A stretch of DNA of 10,286 nt from Saccoglossus kowalevskii (lineage: Eukaryota; Hemichordata; Enteropneusta; Harrimaniidae), in the NCBI RefSeq assembly GCF_000003605.2, contig NW_003157231.1, forward strand, positions 167,180 through 177,465. Reading direction: 5' to 3'. Positions 1 to 9,800 of this stretch are shown here, piece after piece. The notes beneath the pieces were generated by a model, which did not search any database, was not told the DNA's origin, and saw nothing but the letters and a program-made list of their open reading frames with translations. Each line of letters starts with the position of its first letter. Position 1 is the first letter of the stretch. A program made the position numbers and the translations under genes.

Positions 1-149
1 ATTAATAAATAAATGTGAAAATCGTAATTTTCAAAACAAATAATAGTCTCTCTACCTTAATCTTCCATCGTCTGCCTATTAGAGATATGTTCTACAACTG
101 CACAAACAATAAGTTGACATTTTCAACTACTGTAGAATAATTAATTTTC

Positions 150-345
150 GATTGGAATTTAATTTTTGCTATTTTCACTGAAGGGATGATTCCGTGAAAA
201 TAAAATCCAGTGAATATACTTTTTTTCCTATATTTCACATTCAACTCAGCAAAAATCAGTGAAAATAAATTCAAAGCAAAACACCCAAAAGGCTTTTTCA
301 GTGAAAATTTATTCCAGCGAAAATAAAGTATTCCACAGTACATTG
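150..345. repeat. probable dispersed repeat built on a TTTTCACTG motif
   Basis: The block contains six variants of TTTTCACTG / CAGTGAAAA within about 160 bp: near 171 on the plus strand, and near 192, 207, 257, 299 and 315 in the opposite orientation. They are often followed by AATAAA or AAATTTATT-like sequence. The mix of orientations suggests a degenerate foldback or a short interspersed repeat. I recall similar sequence being common in bivalve genomes, but cannot name the family. Confidence 0.45.
308..313 (-). promoter_or_regulatory. candidate distal poly(A) signal AATAAA
   Basis: This is a canonical AATAAA on the minus strand about 410 nt past the stop codon. It lies inside the dispersed repeat block at 150-345, so it may be part of that repeat rather than the signal the gene uses. 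Confidence 0.25.
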
Positions 346-598
346 CTTTACCTCATTTTTACGTCACAAAAGCATTTTGTGAAAGATACATAGAACATTG
401 TTGTTCACAAACGTACACAATATTTAATAAAGATATGGGAGGCCAAAACATAAGTACCATTCAAAAATCACAATATAGAAAACTAAATATAATAAATAAT
501 GTAATATAAATTATTACAAAAAGTTATCCTCAAAAGTGAGTAATGCTCAAAAAAACAGGCAGAACATTTTCAGAAAGCAGTTAAAGAAGTTCAGAAAA

Positions 599-604
599 TT
601 TAAT
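599..604 (-). promoter_or_regulatory. candidate poly(A) signal ATTAAA
   Basis: The minus strand reads ATTAAA here, about 116 nt past the TAG of the SSUH2-like gene. It is the closest common poly(A) hexamer to the stop that I found. Further ATTAAA (423-428) and AATAAA (308-313) hexamers lie downstream. In AT-rich DNA such hexamers arise often by chance. Confidence 0.35.
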
Positions 605-719
605 AAAACAATTTATGCAGATGCTAAGTATTTTTTTCTTCCTGAAGAAACGCATTATGTTGTAATATTCTTGCGAGACCTGCTTGCCGTTCTTAAAATG
701 AGAACCTTGTCTAATATGT

Positions 720-866
720 CTATAGGATCATGCAGCCCCAGCAGCATTTGACGGGATATTCTGGAACAAATATCTTGTGATCGTGTCCGTAGACAAAGAA
801 TTTGTAAATTTTTCCATTCCATGCGTAGAGAATCTCGGCAACTGGTACAACATGTAAGGTGTGTTT
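720..866 (-). CDS. SSUH2: SSUH2-like terminal coding exon with stop and CaaX-like C-terminus
   Basis: This is the last coding exon: 48 codons (residues 134-181) plus TAG at 720-722. The acceptor on the minus strand is ATTTTCAG, directly followed by the Lys codon in phase 0. It encodes HVVPVAEILYAW, then an aromatic-rich strand region (IYKFFVYGHDHKIFVPEYP), then the Cys-rich tail CCWGCMIL. The order 'VPV.E..Y.W.GK.Y...YG.DH' is the most distinctive match to SSUH2 family members. The final four residues, Cys178-Met-Ile-Leu181, form a CaaX box; leucine at the last position is typical of geranylgeranyltransferase-I substrates. Cys174 and Cys175 could be palmitoylated. Lipid anchoring is inferred, not shown. 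The open frame on the opposite strand (536-751) is a shadow of this exon. Confidence 0.93.
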   Translation of the reverse strand, partial: KHTLHVVPVAEILYAWNGKIYKFFVYGHDHKIFVPEYPVKCCWGCMIL

Positions 867-3800
867 CTGAAAATTTTAAAATATCAAAATTACCAAAAAA
901 TATCGGTTACTGAAGTTTAGAGAATATTGTCAGAATGAACATTCACTGGATGGAAACAACGCGCAAATTTATATAAGAAGAAGATGCATTTTTTGCATAA
1001 ATCTATGAAACAGCTTTTATATAAAAGATTTTTTCACTTTCAACTATTATTGGTCTTTGTAAGTTATCAAATATCTTTAAATAAAACATGGGGTATATAT
1101 TCTGTGTTTTCTGAGTTTATTGTCAGATAAATTTAACTGACAGCATTAGGAGTTCTGCCATCTTTGATACAGCACAATCATTAGATTACTACCATTGAAA
1201 TAGATCATTAGAATATCATTTGAATATCATTAGGATATCATTTGAATGTCATTTGAATATTATTAGAATATCTTTTGAATATCATTAGGATATCATTTGA
1301 ATACCGTTAGAATATCATTAGAATATCATTTGAATATCATGAGAATATCATTTGAGTATCATTAGGATATCATTAGGATATCATTTGAATACCATTAGAA
1401 TATCATTAGAATATCATTTGAATATTATAAGAATATCATTTGAGTATCATTAGGATATCATTAGGATTTCATTTGAATTTCATTAGGATATCATTTGAAT
1501 ATCATTAGAATACCATTTGAATGTCATGTGAATATCATTAGAATATCATTTGAGTATCATTAGGATATCATTTGAATTCATTAGAATATCATTAGGGTAT
1601 CATTAGGATATCAGTTGAATATCATTTGATTATCATTAGAATATCATTAGGATATCATTAGGATATCATTAGGATATCATTTGAATATCATTAGAATATC
1701 ATTTGAATATCATTAGGATATCATTTGAATATCATTAGAATGTCATTTGAATATCATTTGAATATCATTAGAATATCATTTGAATATCATTAGGATATCA
1801 TTTGAATATCATTAGAGTGTCATTTGAACATCATTTGAATATCATTAGAACGTCATTAGAATATCATTTGAATATCATTAGAATATCATTTGAATATCAC
1901 ATTAGCATATCATTTAAATATCCTTGACAGTATTTTATTATGATGTTTAGTGTTCTCAAAACCCATATATAGCCACCAAACTACTTTTCACACATGAAAT
2001 GTTGAACACTCGCACAAATTGCACTTTTGAAAAATTTACTTAATCGGTTTCCATAGTTTTCACAAAACTGAAATATAGTCACTGAACTACTTTTCATAAA
2101 AATAGGTCAAACTTTTTTAAAAATGGTGATTTTTGTGCCAATTACCTGCTGGGTACAAGACACATAATTGTCACAAATTATTAGCAAATTCTGATGATTA
2201 AATTTATGAAATTAGTCCCAAAAACATATTTTATTTTGCATTTATTTTTTCAGACATTTTTAATAGGTAAAAAAAAATTATGTCTATATTTATAATTATT
2301 CAACACTTTTGAAACAAAACAATATGATAAAAGTTGTTGTCTAATTTAAAATTTTGAGCACCATATTTTCTCCTGCCAAACATTTCGCCTCTTTTTATGT
2401 ATTTATGAAAAACAATCTGAAATAATTTTAGAACAAATCAACATTTCCTATTGGGTACAGGTCATAATAAAATAACCTTTTGCAATAATAAATTGAATAC
2501 TCATGAATTGACTTTAGATAATGAAAAAAAATTTTATTACCTGTTGTAGGATTTTTTCATTCACCGTCTCATTCACTTGTATGTTGTACAGTTTCTTGGA
2601 ACCTTCACAAATCTCTGTGTTTGGATATGAATCTATTGGTTTTACCTGAAATGGGAACACAGATATCAAAACTGAAATTTTCTGCATTTTAATTGGAAAT
2701 GATTCTCAGGCTGATCACATATATATCTCTGTGAATTGGTCTCTATAAGTTACACTGTTTGGGGGATATGTCTCCTACCTTAGAACAAATTATATTTAGC
2801 ATTATTTGCAAATTTTTCATATTTTTAAGCTGTTTAATAAATACTGAGTCAAAATTAACTTTATGGAACCATATATGTAAACACATGGTGTTAGGTCATG
2901 TGACATGGCCTATAGTTATGATAATAGCGGGAAACGGCTGGAAAATGAATTCTAGGTCAACTAAAAATTCGCTTTCCAACTGTCTAAGTGCTATTTGCAT
3001 AAACATAATATAATTTTATCCAAATGTCTGTTCATTTGGAGTCACAGAAATCAATTTATTTAACTCAATAATACATGGAATACAAAATATGAACAAAATT
3101 ACAATTAACATATCTCATTGAATGTCTCGTTTTATGTAATATACTTACACAAGCCAATATCACTTGGTACATTTTACAATAATGTCAAAGTTTCACTTCT
3201 TATAAGAATTTCATAAAATCTCATAAAAGGGATTTTATCTGATAGCATGATGTGGTCGACGATAGTTTTTGTGCCCTCGCCGATAGACACAAAAACGAAT
3301 GCCGACCATGTCAGGCTACTTAGCCGATAGTATTTTATAGTCAGATTTTGTAAAATAACATAAGGGGTCCAACAATTATGCGCCTGGATAATATCTCAAC
3401 ATTTTTCATCATTATGTACTTGGTTATATATGTACATAACAATCTCAGATTCAACAAAACACTAATGAAATTCAAACACAATGCACAAATAAAACATTTT
3501 AAATTTCTTTGAACATGTTCAATGCATCTGAATAATGTATGAACTTTGTAATGTATGATTTTTCCTTCATCGCGAGATCTCGCGTAATGTGTGAAGAGCA
3601 CGAACTGAGCATCTGCCGCACAAATTTAATGATTTGATTTTTGAACTTCTTTTAAAATATCCATCTTTCAGGGGGAGTATGGAATTGCCATCTTTCAGGG
3701 GGTGGAATAGCCATCTTTCAGGGGGGGTATGAAATAGCCATCTTTCAAGGGTGGAGTAGGGAATAGCCATCTTTCAGGGGGAGTATGGAATAGCCATCTT

Positions 3801-6800
3801 TTAGGGGGAGTATGGAATAGCCATCTTTCAGGGGGGAGTATGAAATAGTCATCTTTCAAAAGTTTGAATCCTGCACAGTGTTTGTATGCCACTACGTAAC
3901 CTTGCATACAGTCGCTAGTTTATTTTTAATAAAATAAAATATCATGAGAGTGTGTAAATGGCGAAATCTGTGTTAACAAAGTAGAGGTATTTCTCTGTTA
4001 CCAGGGATTCACCATACACTCGAAAAGAGACTGTATGCAAGTCTAGCCACTATGATGCTATTATTAGTTCTGTTTTTACGTTTGCTTTCACACGAAGTGA
4101 ACGAAAAATGGTCTGTTGTTTGTTTAAACAAAACTCGAACACATGATGAATGAGGCACTGAACTATAGGAGGTATTAGTTTTGGCTTCCCTATTTGAGTA
4201 ACATGCCTAACACATGTCCTACTCTATATGTATAAGTCAACCCCATTTTGTATTCAACGACTTAAGCAAATTATGAAACGCCTAAAGTGAAATTGACAAA
4301 TAATTTTGTTTGATGTTGTGTTCAATATGTAGTGTATGCTCTGCATGCAAAATACCGTACATTGTTGATTTACAAAAAAATTGAAAACACGCTGCATGAC
4401 AACAACGGCCCTTCAAAACATACAAGATTGAAACTAAAAGCAACTTGGAAAAGCAACATTAATATGTAACGAATGAAATAACATGATTGCTGGTTGCCAT
4501 AGAAACAATTTTCATTAATTTCCTCCAAAGTATACCTTAATCATTCTGATGAGAGCTGGAAGGATCACAAAACTATAAACTACAAAATTAGTATTGAGAC
4601 CCAATTTTATGTCAATCAATTTACAAAACAAGCAGTCTCTCGGCTGAGATAGCTCCGCTGTTAGCAATGCACATTACAATTAAAGAACTGAAGATATCAT
4701 TAGAAAATGAACAATGTGTATAGTATGTTTTCAACAAAAATTCAAAAATATCACTTTTTACCAAAAATGACATAAATATTCATCAAAATTAGATAATTGA
4801 AGATATCATCACAAAATGAACAAATCTGAGAAAGGTCCACATGTAGTATCCATATATGTTATATCAAAGCAATTGGACTTGCGGTTTTTAACAAGAAGTC
4901 AAAAATATCACTTTTTACCAAAAATGACCAAAATATTCACCAAAATTAGAGAATTGAAGATATCATGATGAAATGAACAAATCTAAGAGAGGTCTACCCC
5001 AGGTACATACACACCAAGTATCAAGCATTCAGGCTTGTAGTTTTCAAGAAGAAGTCGAAAAAGTAAAACATTGACACGGTCGTCGGACGACAGACAATCA
5101 CTCATATGATAAGCTCCACTCGACAAAGTCGACAGCGGAGCTAAAAATGTGGTCAAGGAATGCATATAATTATTTGAAAGTCAGAAAAATCTTGATCCAA
5201 AAAAATTGCTAACCAGTTTTATACATGAAGGTGCATGGCTAGCCTGTTGAGATATTCAAAATTTATATACAGACAACAAGACTGAAAATACAGATTTATC
5301 TCTGGATCTATCGACATAACAACGCCACATGATTCCTTTTTGCTTTCCAGCAAAAAAAGCTTCTATTTAAACTCTGCATGCGAATATTATAAAAATCTCC
5401 TGCAATATCAAAATGGAAACACGCGTTTCAACGGGAACACAGTGTAAATTGCTTCCATAATGGGAACATTATTACTGTCGTACTTAGACTAGAAGATATT
5501 GCACTTCAGCATAATTCAGACTTCTAGCGTCTAAACATATTATATTTATTAAATGTAAGCTAGCCTAAGGGAAGGCAATAATTGTGGGATCAATTTACTT
5601 TATGCACTTGTTAAATTGCAGATCAGTCATCGGTGTGTGATGGTAAAAATGCATGTTTCATAGACTGGAGGAAAGGTTAAACTTTCAGTTGTTGTCATGG
5701 AAACACTGGCTATGCATGATTAGATACTAAAGAATCACTTTAAGTTATCAGAATCATCGAAAGATTCTGTGCATATATTGTATGTTTGATTGGAAATAAC
5801 AGGTCAATCTTACCACAAACAAGTTCTTTTCAAACAAGTTCTTTTCAATGACATAGTTTCTGTTTGTATTAAGCTGAATTAATATTTGAGAACACAAAGT
5901 TATGTCTTGTCTTTGTAACAAATTTTAATAAAATGTGTTTGGCTCAACCAGCTGATGACTGATGTTAGTACTGGACGCCGGTTTTAACCGTGGGATAAGA
6001 ATAGTAAGGTTCATCTATAAGATGACTGAGTCAACCTGAAAGACTGCTAAATTATCAGTGAAAGATAGAGCTCATAACTCGCTACATCTCCTGCTTGAAC
6101 CCAAAGAAATCAGAAATAAGGTCTTCGTTGACCTATTGGCAAATGACCTGGCATAGTGTGGCTTGACCTGGCAGAGCTTGCTGAAAAGACTATAACACTA
6201 CATTTGTAAGGACCAACATGGTGAGGGCAACCTGAGAAGCTCAACAGCCAGCTAAAAAATAGCCCTTTGAAATAAGCTTTTATAGAATTGTCCTCTGTAA
6301 TTTCTACCCAAACTTATAGTCAACATGTTGCTGAGCACAGATTCAATGTTTCCTATTTTGAATGTGGGTTTTTTGGCCTTATATGGCCTAAGGAATCTAC
6401 CAATTGGTGCTTGGAAAGGATGTGTTTCGTGGCTCTGCATGGTTTACCTAGCTGGTTATATCTCGGAGGGACTGGAAATTATATATATAGCGCTTGCTGG
6501 TCTCTCTGAATGTGAGCATATAGCCCATAAGTGCATAGGTAAGGCAGCCACATCACCGCAGACATGTTCGACTGGGCAATTGACTTGATAGTAGTCCATG
6601 GGTCATGGGGAAGTATCCTCAGTTGGTTTATAACCAAAGGAGAGGTGTCCACAACTGAACTCGACCAGTGTCATTTGTGTGTTGTTTGATAAGAATAGCT
6701 TCCTGAGTGTAACTAATATCATTGAAAACAGGGGAAACATGTGCGCATCAACATGTTTTTTCAAAGGTAAACACTATTTAGATTAATTCATAATATTTAT

Positions 6801-9800
6801 GGTTAAATTAACTTTTGATAACATCATTTTTTGAAAACATTGTATGTGATTATGAAAACAAAATGTCAATGAGAAACGAGAGATTAAATTTTTTTTTCAA
6901 TTAATCGAAAAAAATCAGCAGATAAGATAAAAATTAATACACTCGAGTGATCAACTCTCACATACTGAAGTATTTTATCAATTCACAAACAAGAGATTGA
7001 CACTACTCTGGCGATAATCGCATATGTCTGTTGACGTTAATCGAGTAAATGTCATAGGATTTTATATTTACTGTATATAACAATCTTAGAAGCTAAACAA
7101 ATTAATTACATTTTTTTATCCAAAATATTGAGGAAAAAAATTAAAAGTAGATATTTGTAAAATTCGTCATTTGAAAGTTTAATTAAAATATGAGTACTGA
7201 TAGACTTATTTCTAACTGCCGAGACATTGAAATATTTTAGCAAATGTTTAAATTTGGGATTTTCAACAAATCAAAGAAAAATGTTGTTGAATCATCTACA
7301 CAAATTAAATTGCTCAATTTTTTTTTCAGAATTTTAGAAATAATGAAATAAAAAAAAAAGCTGCCGAATGCCTCGATTTAAGAACATTCAATGAGCAACC
7401 TTTTTGTTTTTAGTTTTAACGATGATATAAATCTTCTAGTTTAATAGCCATCATACTTACCCTCTTGCCACCATTCTGTAAAGCAATTTGACCTTTGGCC
7501 TGTCTCATCAAATCATGGGGTATACTTGTACTATCCACAAAATGTTCCCCGGTGTGATTGGTACTGAAAACAATAACACAAAACCAGGTTAATTTGCATA
7601 TATGTATAACTTTTGTAACTTACCGGTAGGTAACCACAATTTCCTTGTTAACAATTTAGACTAAAATTTGCAAATTTATGTAAAGTTTTAAACACAAATT
7701 TTCTTCCCAAATATAGACAGTTTTCTACACATTTCAGGTAGTTTCCTATAATTTAAATGTTATTTTGGAAACAATTGGACATAATTTCTAATTTTCTATA
7801 AGTATTCATCAAAAAATAAAAACAAAATACAATTTATTATAATACAAAATAATTAATAAGTTTTTTTTTTTTGAAAGGTGACAATTAAGAATTAATTGTC
7901 TTGAATATTTCTACAGAAGTATTTTTGTTTATACACAGTGTGGTAACAAATCATGGTACCTTGATGACATCATATCAAATAATCGTGTTTTTGGTTCTGG
8001 CTATTACTAATTATGCAATCTCACTCTGACATTAATCATGAGAGTGCATGTGAATTAATCAAGTGATACCATATATGAGCAGACTAAACAATCATATTGA
8101 AAAATTCTTGTTATGAAACTCACTTTTGAGTTTTCTGGTTGCTAAGTGACCATGACTGATGTTGATACATTTTTAGTAAACACAAAAAAGCAGTTTTTGG
8201 GCGTATATTTCACTCTACCTGCTTTGAACCGAGCATGTTGATGAATGGTGGCATCCGTGTTTCATTTGAAAATTTATTCATTCATGGCAAACACAATGAA
8301 ATGAAAGCAGAACAAATTACATCATATCGTAGTATCCGTACATACATTGTAAGATACGCCAAAAATATGTATTCAACCTCACCACCACCCAAGTGTTATG
8401 TAGCAGCCAGTGAACTCTTAAATCGTTTATTTTAATAGATTCCACATATATAATTATCATACTTTGATCGGCTATAATAAACACATCATATTTCATTTGT
8501 ATTACCTCACAGAATACCACTATGTTAGATTGCGTTTAACAAGGTTTCAAATTATTACTGACATTCCACAGCGTACATTTGATTTCCTACATCCTTGTGT
8601 GGTTCATTTATGTGTTAAAATGGTATATAATTATTCATAGTTATAATCAATCACATAGAGAGCTGACTTTTATTGCTTGCAGTAAATGGCTTCAGGCTGA
8701 AATGACAATTCAGGAGACAGTTTTGAACATAAATCAATACTTTCTACTGAAAATTTATTTAAGAGTTTTCTAACTGCCCATTACTATCGGTATAAATCAT
8801 TTTTTTTCATAGATTGCCCCAAAGCTAAATTTCAAGTAGCAATATCAGGTACATGTATGTAACACAACAGGAAACAATATTAGTACACTTTCTATTTGAT
8901 TAATTGACCAATTATCTCTCAAATTGAATCATCTGCTTATGATAAACAAGTGATTACATTACATGGTTCCTGTGTCGAGTTATCAAGTTTAAGCTTACAT
9001 GATGTTTGAATATAAACTTTCAGAGCATATCAAAGATATGGCACTAGAACTGCATTCATTAAAACAAAGTGGCCATATAGTCGGCTATTTTGAATCTGAA
9101 TGTTACTAAAATCAAAATGGCCACCAGTCAGCCATTTTGAATGCAACAAAAAGATGTGCATTAAGGTCCCATAATGTTTGAACCATCTTGAATGAGATTG
9201 CGAAATGAATAAATATGCGTGAGTATCCCAAGATGCATAATACATGTGTGAAGTTTTGAATATAATCAGTCAAGACATGTCAGAGAGACAGGTACAGATG
9301 TCAACAATTTAAGACAATGTTTTCGAACTTCATCAGAATCATGAGAACTAACATTAACTGATGTGATTTTTCTATCATGATGTGATATGATGTATTTGCA
9401 GCTAGACAGAATATGACATATTTACAACCAGATAGAATATGACATATTTGCAACCAGACAGAATGACATATTTACAATCAGACAAAATAAGATATATTTG
9501 CAACCAGACAAAATAAGATATATTTGCAACCAGACAGAATATGACATATTTGTAATTCACATTTGATTTTGAATGCCAAATTTTTGGTGCAGATTTTCAT
9601 GTATTTTTCTTAATTTTCTTTGTTACTTTTGGACCAAATGGGCATAACTTTATTTAGCAAAATTATAATTATAAATCTTTTGCAGACAATCATGACAGGA
9701 TTTCATGACGTTATATAACTATATACTTGGTAAATACCAACAGAACATCACTTACAATTGTACGCAAAGTTCAATGAACCACTTGAGTTGCCTGTAACCG

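Larger units (their letters stand above)
1..719 (-). other. 3' UTR and 3' flank of the SSUH2-like gene
   Basis: This stretch lies downstream of the stop codon and has no coding sequence I can support. The 3' UTR should occupy some part next to 719; its end cannot be fixed without transcripts. Candidate poly(A) signals on the minus strand are described separately. About 150-345 is a dispersed-repeat-like block. The minus-strand open frame at 92-343 falls inside that block and is not gene-like. Confidence 0.6.
1203..1925. repeat. 11-bp tandem minisatellite, about 65 units, consensus GAATATCATT(T/A)
   Basis: By hand this stretch divides into about 65 consecutive units of GAATATCATTT or GAATATCATTA, with variants GGATATCATT(T/A) and GAGTATCATTA. 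From 1211 the 11-bp register holds almost without a break. The exceptions are one 10-bp unit at 1574-1583 (GAATTCATTA) and one 13-bp unit at 1892-1904. Some 13 units contain the palindrome GATATC. Each unit carries TGA or TAG across its boundary and the period is not a multiple of three, so it cannot code. The array sits wholly inside an intron of the SSUH2-like gene. Higher-order repeats within it are given separately. Confidence 0.97.
867..2540 (-). other. intron before the last coding exon (1674 nt)
   Basis: This GT-AG intron runs from donor GTAATA (2535-2540) to acceptor CAG (867-869). The 11-bp minisatellite (1203-1925) fills nearly half of it. Next to the array, 1967-1990 and 2073-2096 form a direct repeat. 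The stretch 867-1202 shows no gene or repeat I can support, and 2100-2540 is plain AT-rich sequence. Confidence 0.85.
2646..7460 (-). other. large intron (4815 nt) between the two middle visible exons
   Basis: The intron is GT-AG, from donor GTAAGT (7455-7460) to acceptor CAG (2646-2648). It carries most of the mobile-element-like structure in the window, listed separately. The stretches 2650-3240, 3320-3565, 4045-4645, 5150-5810 and 6690-7450 show no gene or clear repeat. The stretch 5936-6680 is somewhat less AT-rich and has two overlapping short open frames on the plus strand (6288-6509, 6325-6588) with no recognisable family; I do not call them genes. A short palindrome, TTGGTT-TAT-AACCAA, sits at 6623-6637. 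Confidence 0.85.
7564..9755 (-). other. intron (2192 nt) between exons 9756-9848 and 7461-7563
   Basis: The intron is GT-AG, from donor GTAAGT (9750-9755) to acceptor CAG (7564-7566). Its repeats are listed separately (7880-7900, 9070-9143, 9389-9554), and there is a T12 tract at 7861-7872. Short open frames at 8235-8435 (+), 8317-8520 (-) and 8579-8773 (+) show no family resemblance and are treated as chance. The stretch 7910-9000 holds nothing else I can support. Confidence 0.85.

Noticed and set aside
92-343. 83-residue open frame on the minus strand downstream of the gene
   Set aside because: It lies within the dispersed-repeat-like block, has repeat-derived composition and no recognisable domain.
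536-751. 71-residue open frame on the plus strand
   Set aside because: It is antisense to the terminal SSUH2-like exon, whose splice site, phase and conserved protein explain the sequence better.
1203-1925. CRISPR-like array
   Set aside because: The period is 11 bp with no spacers; it is a simple minisatellite in an animal intron.
2759-3013. 84-residue plus-strand open frame with a hydrophobic start
   Set aside because: It is intronic and AT-rich with no family resemblance; no splice or promoter context supports it.
3567-3907. Overlapping minus-strand frames with ERWLF / LKDGY repeat peptides
   Set aside because: They are produced by the 27-bp G-run minisatellite and shift frame with unit length, so a real protein is unlikely.
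4983-5165. 60-residue minus-strand frame
   Set aside because: It falls inside the Pearl-like element's right half and microsatellite; such elements are non-coding.
5936-6260. Possible tRNA-derived SINE
   Set aside because: I looked for A-box and B-box promoter motifs and a tRNA-like head but found no convincing pair, only GGTTCA-like fragments.
6252-6588. Two plus-strand frames and one minus-strand frame in a less AT-rich part of the large intron
   Set aside because: The 6325-6588 frame is somewhat hydrophobic but matches no family I know, and the frames overlap each other. A decayed gene fragment cannot be excluded, but I see no positive support.
8235-8520. Opposing short frames on both strands
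   Set aside because: Both lie in an intron with no splice signals or domain, and lengths near 66 residues are expected by chance.
8579-9245. Short frames at 8579-8773 (+) and 9030-9245 (-)
   Set aside because: Intronic. The second overlaps the AAAATGGC stem-loop repeat and is a by-product of it.
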